From Clostridia bacterium (GTDB taxonomy: Bacteria; Bacillota; Clostridia; Christensenellales; CAG-138), in the NCBI GenBank assembly GCA_016293975.1, contig JAEDCW010000017.1:1-33595 (forward strand): 33,595 nucleotides of DNA, in the 5' to 3' direction. The translations under genes and the position numbers were made by a program. The notes under the pieces are model-generated. The model saw only the letters and a list, made by a program, of their open reading frames with translations. It did not search any database and had not been told where the DNA came from. This document shows, piece after piece, positions 16,749 to 24,597 of this stretch; within the stretch, counting starts at the first letter, position 1, and each line of letters opens with the position of its first letter.

Positions 16749-17399
16749 TTGGATGCTCTGTTTCTTTATGGGACAAATTGCACAAAAGAGATTTGGGATG
16801 CGCTTATGCCGCAACTGTCGTCGTGGGATTGCGAAATGTTGTCCTACCCACACGCTATAACGCGAGAAGCGACTTGCCTATCCGATTTGACGGAGTGGGT
16901 ATTTAAACAAACCGAGGGGAAACATTACGATGTGATAATCGGGCACAGTCTCGGTGGGCTGATTGCACTGGAATTGGTAGTGGAGTATTCGGCATCGGTA
17001 GGTAGAATCATTTGTCTGGATACAAATCTAAAACCTGCGGGAGCTTTTTTTCACGATCTGATGACAAAAACGCATATGGAGCAGTACGGTCAACAGGTAA
17101 ATGGCGTAATGACATCGGAGCGCCCTTATTATACACAGGCGCCTATGCGGTCGTTGCAGGAAGAATTCGACTATACGCCCCTGCTGTCACAAATCGGGAT
17201 ATCCATTTATCTGCTGATGAGAGACCGTGGACAATCCGATCCAATGGACCACATATGCGAATTGCAGTTGCCTCTCTGTGCTTTGGATAAAATCCAAATT
17301 CGATTTGTGTCGGATTCCTGCCATATGCCTATGGTCGAAAACCCAGTACAGTTGGCGGAAATGCTATGTCAGATTTGCAACGCAGAAACCGATAAATAA
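16749..17399 (+). CDS. Alpha/beta-fold hydrolase
   Basis: This 216-residue cytoplasmic protein has the alpha/beta-hydrolase nucleophile elbow IIGHSLGGLIAL (Ser67) and a late histidine in SDSCHMPMVENPVQLAEML, a common arrangement for the catalytic His in this fold. The oxyanion strand FLYGTNCTKEIW is near the start. The substrate cannot be told from sequence; esterase or thioesterase activity is a reasonable general guess. The reading frame opens after a stop at 16728, and the only usual start is TTG at 16749, with AAAAGGAG 12 bases upstream, so initiation is probably inefficient or the true start differs. The acetyltransferase-family gene follows 27 bases later and is probably co-transcribed. 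Confidence 0.78.
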   Translation: MDALFLYGTNCTKEIWDALMPQLSSWDCEMLSYPHAITREATCLSDLTEWVFKQTEGKHYDVIIGHSLGGLIALELVVEYSASVGRIICLDTNLKPAGAFFHDLMTKTHMEQYGQQVNGVMTSERPYYTQAPMRSLQEEFDYTPLLSQIGISIYLLMRDRGQSDPMDHICELQLPLCALDKIQIRFVSDSCHMPMVENPVQLAEMLCQICNAETDK

Positions 17400-17426
17400 G
17401 CAATTAAACAGAGTAGGGATGAACCG

Positions 17427-18092
17427 ATGAATTACAGAGTAATAGACATGGACAAGTATTATCGAAAGGATGTGTTTCGGCACTTTTCAGAGGACTGCAA
17501 GTGCTCGATTTCCATGACAGCACGAATCGACGTGACCGAGCTTGTGAGGTATTCAAAGCAGACGGGCACGAAATTCTACATCAACTTTCTTTACATTTTA
17601 TCCAAGGCACTTAACTCACGGGATGATTATAAGATGGGGTATGTTTGGCAGAAAAACGAGTTGATCTGTTATGATTCCATTAACCCGACGCAGTACATAT
17701 TTCACGATGACACCGAAACCTGCACGCCGGTCTATACTACGTATTATGCGGACTACAGCGAGTTTTATAAGAATGCTTCGGACGATGTCGCCCGCGCGAA
17801 GGAGACTCGGGAATACGGCCTCGACACGGCGAATCATCCCAACTGGTTTGACGCATCCTATATCTCGTGGCTTTCCTATGATTCTTTGAACATAGAGTTG
17901 CCGGACGGCCACCTTTTCTTTGCGCCGATAGTCAACTGGGGAAAATATCGCGACGAAAGCGGCAGGCTTATGGTGCCCGTCAGTGTGCGCCTCAATCATG
18001 CGATAGCGGACGGCTTCTTGGTGGCGAATGTATTCTGCTTGCTTGAGAAAGAAATGGATGCTTTTTGCAAGGGGACTGCAGTAACAAAATGA
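17427..18092 (+). CDS. Chloramphenicol O-acetyltransferase family protein
   Basis: At 221 residues this matches type A chloramphenicol acetyltransferase (CAT), a trimeric acetyl-CoA-dependent enzyme. Family landmarks are MNYRVIDMDKYYRKDVFRHF at the start, TGTKFYINFLYILSKALNS, YISWLSYDSLNI (equivalent to the structural Ser148 region) and RLNHAIADGFLV. The last carries the catalytic His191 and the structural Asp195 (His195 and Asp199 in the type III enzyme). All key residues are present, so the protein is likely an active acyltransferase. Whether it accepts chloramphenicol is not shown, because chromosomal CAT homologues can have other substrates. The ribosome site (AGGGATGA) is modest. It follows the hydrolase and is the last gene before a convergent minus-strand operon. 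Confidence 0.85.
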   Translation: MNYRVIDMDKYYRKDVFRHFSEDCKCSISMTARIDVTELVRYSKQTGTKFYINFLYILSKALNSRDDYKMGYVWQKNELICYDSINPTQYIFHDDTETCTPVYTTYYADYSEFYKNASDDVARAKETREYGLDTANHPNWFDASYISWLSYDSLNIELPDGHLFFAPIVNWGKYRDESGRLMVPVSVRLNHAIADGFLVANVFCLLEKEMDAFCKGTAVTK

Positions 18093-18116
18093 TGGCATGA
18101 CCGAAGCCATGCCGTC
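18091..18116 (-). terminator. Hairpin between the CAT-family gene and ricT
   Basis: A 9-base-pair stem (GATGGCATG / CATGCCGTC, one G-T pair) lies between convergent genes. On the minus strand it is followed by ATTTTGTT, a moderate U-rich tract, so it probably ends the darA-holB-ricT transcript. It starts within the stop codon region of the CAT-family gene. Confidence 0.6.
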
Positions 18117-18138
18117 AATGAAATGCGATATTACGTTT

Positions 18139-18954
18139 TTAGTCCAGTATCTTGATTTCCTTGTAGGGATATTCCCTGATTTCGGGAGTTCCGTCGCTTA
18201 TAGTGACCTTTACCTTCGTACGCTCTGTCAGCACATTGTTTTCGAGCACCACGCCCGGACCGTCCACTGTTTCAACCTCCTTGCCAACGCGCGGCATGAG
18301 CCTTCTGGTACACTCATAGCACTCCTGCTCGTACTGAAGACAGCACATCAGTCTCCCGCAGACGCCCGAAATCTTTGTTGGGCTAAGCGCGAGATTCTGC
18401 TCCTTCGCCATCTTTATCGATACGGGCTGGAACTCGTTTAAGAATGACGCACAGCATATGGGCCTTCCGCAACAGCCAAGTCCTCCGAGCATACGGGCAA
18501 CATCCCTGACGCCAATCTGCCTAAGCTCGATTCTCGTCCTGAACACAGACGCAAGGTCCTTGACCAAGTCCCTAAAGTCCACGCGGCCGTCCGCTGTAAA
18601 GTAGAAAGTTATCTTGCTGCCGTTGAATGAATATTCGACTACGGTCAAGTTCATGTCCAGGCCGTGTTCTTCGATTTTTTTACTGCATATGTCGAAGGCT
18701 TCTTTTTCTTTGGCTCTGTTTTCCGCATCCTGCTTGAGGTCTTCTGCTGTAGCGATTCTTATGACGGGCTTTAACGGCGGTACTATCTTGTCGTCGTCAA
18801 CCTCGTGTGTTCCAATGACACATGTGGTCAGCTCATAGCCCTGTGCGGTTTCGACTATAACTTTATCGTTTTCCTGTATATCCATATTCTCGAGCGGGTC
18901 GAAGTAATAAGTCTTTCCGCCGCCTCTGAATTTAACTCCTATAACCTTTTGCAT
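18139..18954 (-). CDS. ricT: PSP1-domain protein RicT (YaaT)
   Basis: RicT is part of the RicA-RicF-RicT complex. In Bacillus this complex carries iron-sulfur clusters and influences RNase Y-dependent mRNA maturation, sporulation and competence. The 271-residue sequence has the PSP1 region with GVRDVARMLGGLGCCGRPIC (Cys161, 162, 167, 168) and SGVCGRLMCCLQYEQECYEC (Cys199, 204, 205, 212, 215), which are the expected cluster ligands. ATG overlaps the holB stop (TAATG), and GGAGGAG lies immediately before it. The darA-holB-ricT order matches the Bacillus yaaQ-yaaR-holB-yaaT block, with yaaR missing here. No ricA or ricF is in view. Confidence 0.92.
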   Translation of the reverse strand: MQKVIGVKFRGGGKTYYFDPLENMDIQENDKVIVETAQGYELTTCVIGTHEVDDDKIVPPLKPVIRIATAEDLKQDAENRAKEKEAFDICSKKIEEHGLDMNLTVVEYSFNGSKITFYFTADGRVDFRDLVKDLASVFRTRIELRQIGVRDVARMLGGLGCCGRPICCASFLNEFQPVSIKMAKEQNLALSPTKISGVCGRLMCCLQYEQECYECTRRLMPRVGKEVETVDGPGVVLENNVLTERTKVKVTISDGTPEIREYPYKEIKILD

Positions 18955-19874
18955 TACTCCTCCGTTCGATGCTCCTCAGATAGTCTCATGATACCAATGA
19001 GCATCCAGTTTACGGTATCCTGCGGTCTGACATTGGTTAAAAAGCGTCTGTCCGCCTCGACTAACACGTCTATAATACCGCTTATACCCCTTATTGTAAA
19101 GCGTTTCGCGTACCTCGATGCCTCTCCGTCGGGTTTCAAGTAAAGGTTTGCGTCGGTCTTTGAGATGAGCATATCGCGCGCAAATGTCAGCATGAATTCG
19201 ACCACAAGCCTCGCATCTGCTCTGTCTTTACAGAGCTTTTCCGCCTCGTCGAATGACGGATAACAGTCAAGTGCGGATTTAAGCAAATCAATCGCGCGGA
19301 AATACAGCTCCATGGACGCAGGGTCGTTGAGCATCGCTTCGGCGCGGTCAAGGGCGCCCTGACACGCTCTTGCGAGCATGTCCGTATTTTGGTCATTTGC
19401 ACCCATATCGCAGAGAGCATTTTTGAGAACGTCTCCGTCGAGCGGCGGTATTCTGATTTTTGTACAGCGCGATCTTATCGTGGGAAGCAGATTGGATTCC
19501 ACTCCCGTAAGCAGGAGCACTGTGTTTGTGGGAGGTTCTTCGAGTGTTTTAAGCAGTGCGTTCTGGAGCGTTTCGTTTAGAAGATGGACACTTTTGATAA
19601 TTATGACCCTGCAGGTACCCGTATAGGTCGAAAGACTGAGCTCCGACTTGAGCCGTATGACATCCTGCCTGCCAAGCTCCCCGGAGTCGAATTCCCAAAA
19701 ATCGGAGTACTCCTCGGGTTCGCGGTCCTCATTTCCAAAGCACAATAAAGCCGCCGCACGGCGAACAAGCCTATGCGCACGGCCAAAGTCAGGACATGAT
19801 ACGAGATATGCGTGAGAGTATCTGCCTGAAGCTATCCCAGACAGAAAACCACTTTCTTTCTTCATTGAGTTCAT
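18954..19874 (-). CDS. holB: DNA polymerase III delta-prime subunit
   Basis: HolB is a clamp-loader subunit of the replicative polymerase. The 306-residue protein shows the AAA+ fold of delta-prime: SHAYLVSCPDFGRAHRLVRR near the start (a degenerate nucleotide loop, as usual for this non-hydrolysing subunit), and IIIKSVHLLNETLQNALLKT followed by LEEPP, LLTGVESNLLPTIRSRCTKI with the Ser-Arg-Cys motif, then a C-terminal collar domain. It is somewhat shorter than many HolB proteins (about 320-335) and lacks an evident zinc-binding cysteine cluster. The ATG overlaps the darA stop (TGATG), and the stop overlaps the ricT ATG, so the three genes are translationally coupled. Confidence 0.9.
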   Translation of the reverse strand: MNSMKKESGFLSGIASGRYSHAYLVSCPDFGRAHRLVRRAAALLCFGNEDREPEEYSDFWEFDSGELGRQDVIRLKSELSLSTYTGTCRVIIIKSVHLLNETLQNALLKTLEEPPTNTVLLLTGVESNLLPTIRSRCTKIRIPPLDGDVLKNALCDMGANDQNTDMLARACQGALDRAEAMLNDPASMELYFRAIDLLKSALDCYPSFDEAEKLCKDRADARLVVEFMLTFARDMLISKTDANLYLKPDGEASRYAKRFTIRGISGIIDVLVEADRRFLTNVRPQDTVNWMLIGIMRLSEEHRTEE

Positions 19875-20206
19875 CAGAACTTATAGTAGTTTACTACATC
19901 GAGTACAAATACTGTAGCACCGCCAAGCATTACGGGAACAGGTGCAGTCGTGTTGTCGGCAAAACCGGAGCCCGGATAAGCCGATGGTATGACCATGTAC
20001 TCACTGCGCGTACTCGATTTCTTTTTTATTATCTCAAGGCAGGCATCAAGCTTTTCGGCCTGGGTACCTATCATGAGTGTGGCGTTGCCTCCGAAGAGGA
20101 AGCCGCCGGTGCTTGATATGCGCGTTACATAAAAGTCGTGGTTTACAAGGTCACGCATGACCTTCTTTACGTCATCGTTTTGCACAATAGCGAACACAAG
20201 CTTCAT
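19874..20206 (-). CDS. darA: Cyclic di-AMP receptor DarA (PstA/YaaQ, PII-like)
   Basis: This 110-residue PII-like protein binds cyclic di-AMP as a trimer. It begins MKLVFAIVQNDDVKKVMRDL and has the ligand-site signature TRISSTGGFLFGGNATLMIG (about residues 28-47). The flexible loop EYMVIPSAYPGSG and the final strand GGATVFVLDVVNYYKF match the family. GGAGG precedes ATG. The downstream effectors of DarA are still poorly known; it is presumed to sense potassium and osmotic status via the nucleotide. It leads the coupled darA-holB-ricT set. Upstream lie 128 bases with two hairpins and no gene. The thymidylate kinase gene often found before darA is absent. Confidence 0.93.
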   Translation of the reverse strand: MKLVFAIVQNDDVKKVMRDLVNHDFYVTRISSTGGFLFGGNATLMIGTQAEKLDACLEIIKKKSSTRSEYMVIPSAYPGSGFADNTTAPVPVMLGGATVFVLDVVNYYKF

Positions 20207-20235
20207 AATTTAAGCCTCCTGTTTTGCGTGGCATA

Positions 20236-20331
20236 CCTGCGGCGCAGGCTATTGCTTTATGATATTGTTATTGGAACAACGGTGTCACGAGTAACCGCGC
20301 GTACCGTTTGGATAAGAGATACGCTCTTATC
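20236..20331 (-). other. Two hairpins in the decarboxylase-darA spacer
   Basis: Two inverted repeats occur in the 128-base spacer. GATAAGAG / CTCTTATC (20311-20331, five-base loop) begins 4 bases past the decarboxylase stop. CCTGC / GCAGG (20236-20248) lies about 30 bases before the darA ATG. Neither is followed by a T-run on the minus strand, so they are not standard terminators. They may be mRNA processing or regulatory structures. Confidence 0.35.
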
Positions 20332-20334
20332 ATA

Positions 20335-21720
20335 TTATATATCAATTATGGGTTTAGTGCAATACACTTCGCCGTCATCTATTCCGAAAACACTTCCGCC
20401 GAGGTTGCGAGTTTTGCTTAAATACACGATAGCCTCGCCCGTTATGGTTTCCGACGGGAGTATTACCGCATTCCCAGGAGGATAAACGCCTATGGGCTGT
20501 GCTGCAGTCCTGCCTAACGCATTTTCAAGCGGCATGCGCTCATATTCGCCGAGCATAGCCGTCCCAAAATCGAGGGGATACGTTTGAGTGTCGGGGACAT
20601 TAGGCAGGTACGCGGGAGCCTTTGTTGCAGGAAGAGTCTTTAGCGCCTGTATCAGTCTTTCGTACCATTCATCGGGGTCGCAAGGGGAGGTTATGAGCAC
20701 GAGCGTGTTCAAATCCGCCATCTCGATGTAGATATCGTTTTCCTCCAAGTGACGCATTGCGCTGTAACCGTCAGTGTCAAGGAGCGATATGCAAAGCCTT
20801 AGTTCATCGGTCTCATAGACAGAATTTTGCGCAGAATAATCGGGTATGCAAACGCCCTCTATGGCATTTATGCGCTCTCTGTATGCGCGAAGCCTGTTTT
20901 TGTGTGCATTCCAGTCATATGAAGCTCCGATAGTAATTGATTCGCCTATTGATGACATAAGAATATAGGAGGGACTACTGGTTTGAACAAGCCTGAGAGA
21001 AGCTTGAATGCGCTTGCACAGATGCTTTGCGCGCTCAGAAACATTCAGCACGGCGCATTGTGTCATTGCCGGCAGTGTCTTGTGAAGGCTTGTGACGTAA
21101 ATATCTGCGAGATTAGTCGGAGCTGTAAAGCTGTGTGAAAAACAGTTGTGAGCCCCGTGTGCTGAATCTATCAGTAAAAGTGCGCCGTGGCTGTGTACTA
21201 TATCTGCTACCTGCTCAATATCAAAGCACATGCCGTAGTAGTTCGGATACGTTAGCACGATCGCATCATAGCTGTTTTTGGCAAACGCCTGTCGTATGTT
21301 TACGGGCGATACGACTCCGAACCTGCCGTCTGCGTATTCGGGGTATAAGGGGGTCACAGTTGCGCCGCTTAGCGCCGCGCCGGCTATTGCCGATTTGTGG
21401 CAATCTCTTCCCATGAGGATTCGCTTGCCTCGTCCCAAAGCCAACAGCATGGCGAGCATTCCAGCGGTCGAGCCGTTAACGAGCAAAAACGAGCGATAGC
21501 ATCCGAAAGTGTCTGCGCAGTTCGCTTCTACCTGAACAATGACCCCATGGGGGTCGTGGAGATTGTCGGAGAATGAGAGCTCGGTTATGTCCATGCCGCT
21601 GACAGAAGCCACGGAGGAGTTTTTGGGAAGCATACCCTTGTGCCCGGGCATATGAAAACGCGCCGCCTTGCTGTTTGCGTAGGCGGCGAGAATGCTCGTA
21701 AGCTTATTCGTGTGTTTCAT
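20335..21720 (-). CDS. Orn/Lys/Arg decarboxylase family PLP enzyme
   Basis: This 461-residue fold-type I pyridoxal phosphate enzyme belongs to the compact Gram-positive branch (YaaO/SpeA-like). Visible motifs are RFHMPGHKG near the start, LLVNGSTAGMLAMLLAL, LLLIDSAHGAHN (Asp185 contacting the PLP nitrogen, His188), and VTSLHKTLPAMTQ with the PLP lysine Lys214. The C-terminal domain has AMLGEYERMPLENALGRTA and IGVYPPGNAVILPSETI. Substrate is undecided among arginine, lysine and ornithine. The start at 21720 has GGAG upstream and is the family N-terminus. It overlaps the 3' end of the membrane protein gene by 17 bases in another frame. In Bacillus a similar gene also lies just upstream of the darA-holB region. 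Confidence 0.88.
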   Translation of the reverse strand: MKHTNKLTSILAAYANSKAARFHMPGHKGMLPKNSSVASVSGMDITELSFSDNLHDPHGVIVQVEANCADTFGCYRSFLLVNGSTAGMLAMLLALGRGKRILMGRDCHKSAIAGAALSGATVTPLYPEYADGRFGVVSPVNIRQAFAKNSYDAIVLTYPNYYGMCFDIEQVADIVHSHGALLLIDSAHGAHNCFSHSFTAPTNLADIYVTSLHKTLPAMTQCAVLNVSERAKHLCKRIQASLRLVQTSSPSYILMSSIGESITIGASYDWNAHKNRLRAYRERINAIEGVCIPDYSAQNSVYETDELRLCISLLDTDGYSAMRHLEENDIYIEMADLNTLVLITSPCDPDEWYERLIQALKTLPATKAPAYLPNVPDTQTYPLDFGTAMLGEYERMPLENALGRTAAQPIGVYPPGNAVILPSETITGEAIVYLSKTRNLGGSVFGIDDGEVYCTKPIIDI

Positions 21721-22273
21721 CAGATTTCTCCGACAGCACCTGTTGCATGCACGAAACGAGCTTTGCGTCGGGGTGGAAGAGTATGCCGCGCTTTTCGCCG
21801 TTTCGTTCGTAAACCAAAATATGCGCTGTTTTCTTTCGGCCGGATGTGTAACTATCTGTGGGTAAATCCACGTAATCCGCTTTATTTTCGGGAGCTGCGA
21901 GGGCAACGAGTTCGTCATAGAGCACCTTTTCCTTGAGCTTACCCTTGTTTGCAACTCCCAATTTGACGATAAACGTTCCGTAGGGCTCATCGTATTCGAT
22001 ATCTACCATTTCGTCAAAGCGGGGGTCGAAAACCTGTGCGTTTCTCTCATAGTAGAACATGTAACGGTAATTTCTGACTCTTACGAAATAGATCAGAAGC
22101 GCCAAGCCAAGGACAACTGCGAGCAATATGATTTTGGACCACATGGAGCCCAAAGCGGATGTGAGAGCAGAAACGATCTGTCCTGCAAATATTATCGCAA
22201 CCAGCAAAACGATTACCATAATGAGGTCGGAAATAGCCGTGCTGCGCTTTGCACCTTGATCATGTTCGTACAT
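21704..22273 (-). CDS. Two-helix membrane protein of unknown function
   Basis: I do not recognise this 189-residue protein. Two hydrophobic segments (about residues 15-36, DLIMVIVLLVAIIFAGQIVS, and 44-65, WSKIILLAVVLGLALLIYFV) form a membrane hairpin. A roughly 120-residue soluble domain follows, beginning VRNYRYMFYYERNAQVFDPR, with alternating strands and a C-terminal helix. The ribosome site is AAGGGG, and a good minus-strand promoter is found upstream. It is the first gene of the unit leading into the decarboxylase, whose start lies inside this gene's end, so the two are probably translationally coupled. No catalytic motif is visible. A bacterial PH-like or sensor domain is conceivable but not supported by any motif. 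Confidence 0.75.
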   Translation of the reverse strand: MYEHDQGAKRSTAISDLIMVIVLLVAIIFAGQIVSALTSALGSMWSKIILLAVVLGLALLIYFVRVRNYRYMFYYERNAQVFDPRFDEMVDIEYDEPYGTFIVKLGVANKGKLKEKVLYDELVALAAPENKADYVDLPTDSYTSGRKKTAHILVYERNGEKRGILFHPDAKLVSCMQQVLSEKSDETHE

Positions 22274-22302
22274 AATGATACCCCTTGATTACAATATAAA
22301 TG

Positions 22303-22332
22303 ATGATACCATTTTTCGAACATATATGTCAA
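22303..22332 (-). promoter_or_regulatory. Promoter for the membrane protein-decarboxylase unit
   Basis: On the minus strand a perfect TTGACA is followed after 18 bases by TATCAT, and the -10 box ends about 30 bases before the ATG. It lies in the divergent spacer shared with the mreB-like gene. Confidence 0.5.
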
Positions 22333-22419
22333 TGTAAGTCAGGGACGGGTCGGTCTACGAATGATTACAGAGCCGTATTCAGGCAATAATCAGGTTAACA
22401 CAACATTTGGGAGGCATTC

Positions 22420-23463
22420 ATGGAACTTAGCTTTTTTGACAGGCTGTCGAGCATGATAGTCGTTGACCTTGGCACCGTTAATACGCTTATAGCGGGAGTG
22501 AACAAGGGGATAGTCCTAAGGGAACCCAGTAGGGTAGTCGTCAATACCGAGACAGGGGAGATACTGGCTTTGGGAAGTGAAAATGCAAAGAATAAATCCC
22601 AAACGCTCAATGGTGTCAGAACGGTATTTCCAATGAGGGATGGCGTTGTTGTCGACATAACGCTAATGTCGCACATGGTAGCGGGGTTTGTTAAAAAGGC
22701 GTTCGGAAACAAATTCAGGCCCTTTGGAATGACTGCCGTAATATGCGTGCCGGGATGCGTTACGTCCGTAGAACAGCAGGCGATAGAGGAAGCTTTCTAT
22801 AGGGCGGGGATAAAGAAGGTGTTCGTTATGAGCGAGGCGGTCGCCGCGGCAATAGGTGCGGGACTTCCCGTTTACAAAGAGGACGGCTGCATGATAGTCG
22901 ACATAGGCGGAGGCACGACAGATACAGCAATAATGAGTAAAAACGGCGTAGAGGCTATGAAATCCCACAAGCATGGCTCGGTACACATGAATGAAGCGAT
23001 AATCAGGGCAATAAAAATGGAGTACGGCATCGACATAGGAGACGCTACAGCCGAGGAGCTGAAATGCTCTATAGGCCTTGTGGGCACATCGGCGCCTCTT
23101 GCCGTAAGAGGCAGGAGGATAAACACAGGGCTTCCCGATACCGTCGAGGTAGATACCGGGGTTGTCGCCTCGACATTGCAAAGAGAAACGCAGAATACTG
23201 TATCGCTCATTTTGGATACGCTTTTGGAATCGCCTCCCGAACTTGTATCAAAAGTGATAGAACGTGGAATAATGCTATCTGGGGGAGGCGCGTTGCTAAA
23301 AGGGATAGTGGATTATATTTCAAGTGCGGCGGGAGTAGATGTGCTTGTGGCAGAGGACAGCCTCGACTGTGTGCTCTTAGGCGCGATGCAAATGGCGGAT
23401 GAGCTTATTTACGGTCCGGTGCTTGATGAGGAAGACAGCGGTTTTTCGGCGATTACCGTATAA
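22420..23463 (+). CDS. Divergent MreB/Mbl-type actin-like protein
   Basis: This 347-residue actin-like ATPase belongs to the MreB family. Such proteins form filaments that guide wall synthesis at the membrane. The family landmarks are phosphate 1 VVDLGTVNTLIAG, SEAVAAAIGAGLP with the catalytic Glu, phosphate 2 VDIGGGTTDTAI, TAEELKCSIG and GIMLSGGGALLKGI. It departs from standard MreB at several conserved points. The usual Gly-Gly-Asp-x-Met-Asp before the adenosine site reads GSVHMN. Phosphate 2 has Asp where Glu is usual. Met-x-hydrophobic-Arg-Gly reads AVRGRRINTG. An N-terminal MELSFFDRL segment could be membrane-binding. It stands alone, without mreC or mreD, and is followed by gapA. GGAGG precedes the ATG. 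It may be a paralogue rather than the main MreB. Confidence 0.85.
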   Translation: MELSFFDRLSSMIVVDLGTVNTLIAGVNKGIVLREPSRVVVNTETGEILALGSENAKNKSQTLNGVRTVFPMRDGVVVDITLMSHMVAGFVKKAFGNKFRPFGMTAVICVPGCVTSVEQQAIEEAFYRAGIKKVFVMSEAVAAAIGAGLPVYKEDGCMIVDIGGGTTDTAIMSKNGVEAMKSHKHGSVHMNEAIIRAIKMEYGIDIGDATAEELKCSIGLVGTSAPLAVRGRRINTGLPDTVEVDTGVVASTLQRETQNTVSLILDTLLESPPELVSKVIERGIMLSGGGALLKGIVDYISSAAGVDVLVAEDSLDCVLLGAMQMADELIYGPVLDEEDSGFSAITV

Positions 23464-23481
23464 AGTCTTATATTAAAGTAC

Positions 23482-23510
23482 TTGAATACATACTCTTTTA
23501 GGTGTAGAAT
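23482..23510 (+). promoter_or_regulatory. Sigma-A-type promoter for gapA
   Basis: TTGAAT and TAGAAT are separated by 17 bases, and the -10 box ends 34 bases before the gapA start. It is a strong match just after the mreB-like stop codon. Confidence 0.65.
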
Positions 23511-23544
23511 AAACGCCGAGTAATCATAATTGGAGGAGATTAAC

Positions 23545-24564
23545 ATGGCAATTAAGATTGGCATTAATGGATTTGGCAGAATCGGTCGTCTGGTTTTCCG
23601 TGCGGCGGTGCTCAATCCCGAAATTCAGGTAGTCGGAATCAATGATCCCTTCATCGATCCCGATTACATGGTCTACATGCTCAAGTATGATACCGTACAT
23701 GGACGTTTTGATGCAGACATTTCTTTGGTAGATGGCAAGCTCCATGTCAATGACGAAGTAACAAGCATTTATGCCTGCATGGATCCCGCTACAATCCCGT
23801 GGAGCGAATGTGGTGCCGATTATGTAGTAGAATCGACAGGCGTATTCACAACAGTAGAAAAGGCCTCCGCTCATTTTAAGGGCGGCGCAAAGAAGGTCGT
23901 TATTTCCGCTCCCAGTGCTGATGCCCCCATGTTTGTTATGGGCGTAAACCAGGACACATACACGAGCGACATGAAAGTAGTTTCAAATGCTTCCTGTACG
24001 ACAAACTGTCTCGCACCTCTTGCAAAGGTCATAAATGATAATTTCGGTCTGGTAGAAGGCCTTATGACTACAGTTCACTCTATCACCGCAACGCAGAAGA
24101 CGGTCGACGGCCCCTCAAAGAAGGACTGGCGCGGCGGTCGTGCGGCGGCACACAACATCATACCCAGCTCGACAGGCGCCGCAAAGGCAGTCGGCAAGGT
24201 AATTCCGAGCCTCAACGGTAAGCTCACCGGCATGTCGCTCCGCGTTCCCACGCCCGACGTATCTGTGGTAGACCTCACCTGCCGCATCGAGAAGGGTGCA
24301 ACCTACGAGGAAATCAAGGCCGCTATGAAGGCTGCATCCGAGAGTGAACAGTTCAAGGGTATAATCGGCTACACGGAAGACAAAGTAGTTTCCTCCGACT
24401 TCTATACCGATCCCCGCACCTGCATATTCGATGCAGATGCCGGCATAAGCCTCAATGAGCACTTCGTAAAGCTTGTCGCATGGTACGACAACGAGTGGGG
24501 TTATTCCAACAAGCTCCTCAACCTCGTCGAGCATATGGCGAAAGTTGACGGCAACAACCGGTAA
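23545..24564 (+). CDS. gapA: Glyceraldehyde-3-phosphate dehydrogenase
   Basis: This phosphorylating GAPDH of glycolysis is 339 residues. It has the Rossmann motif GINGFGRIGRLVFRAAV and a following Asp in GINDPFID that favours NAD over NADP. The active site SNASCTTNCLAPL carries the nucleophile Cys151, with general base His178 in MTTVHSITATQ. Other motifs are WRGGRAAAHNIIPSSTGAAK and the C-terminal VAWYDNEWGYSNKLLNLV. The start at 23545 follows GGAGGAG by 7 bases. It has its own promoter and a strong terminator, so it is probably monocistronic. Codon use is biased toward C-ending codons in the second half, as expected of a highly expressed gene. Reading on in frame past the stop gives another 53 open codons. 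Confidence 0.97.
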   Translation: MAIKIGINGFGRIGRLVFRAAVLNPEIQVVGINDPFIDPDYMVYMLKYDTVHGRFDADISLVDGKLHVNDEVTSIYACMDPATIPWSECGADYVVESTGVFTTVEKASAHFKGGAKKVVISAPSADAPMFVMGVNQDTYTSDMKVVSNASCTTNCLAPLAKVINDNFGLVEGLMTTVHSITATQKTVDGPSKKDWRGGRAAAHNIIPSSTGAAKAVGKVIPSLNGKLTGMSLRVPTPDVSVVDLTCRIEKGATYEEIKAAMKAASESEQFKGIIGYTEDKVVSSDFYTDPRTCIFDADAGISLNEHFVKLVAWYDNEWGYSNKLLNLVEHMAKVDGNNR

Positions 24565-24570
24565 TGTGAT

Positions 24571-24597
24571 AAACGGTCGACTGTGTCGACCGTTTTT
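24571..24597 (+). terminator. Intrinsic terminator of gapA
   Basis: A perfect 11-base-pair stem (AAACGGTCGAC / GTCGACCGTTT) with a TGT loop runs into TTTTT, 6 bases beyond the stop codon. Confidence 0.9.

Noticed and set aside
16635..16853. Minus-strand 72-codon frame across the leader before the hydrolase
   Set aside because: The peptide looks protein-like in places, but it lacks a ribosome site, overlaps the hydrolase start, and the perfect inverted repeats are better explained as RNA structure.
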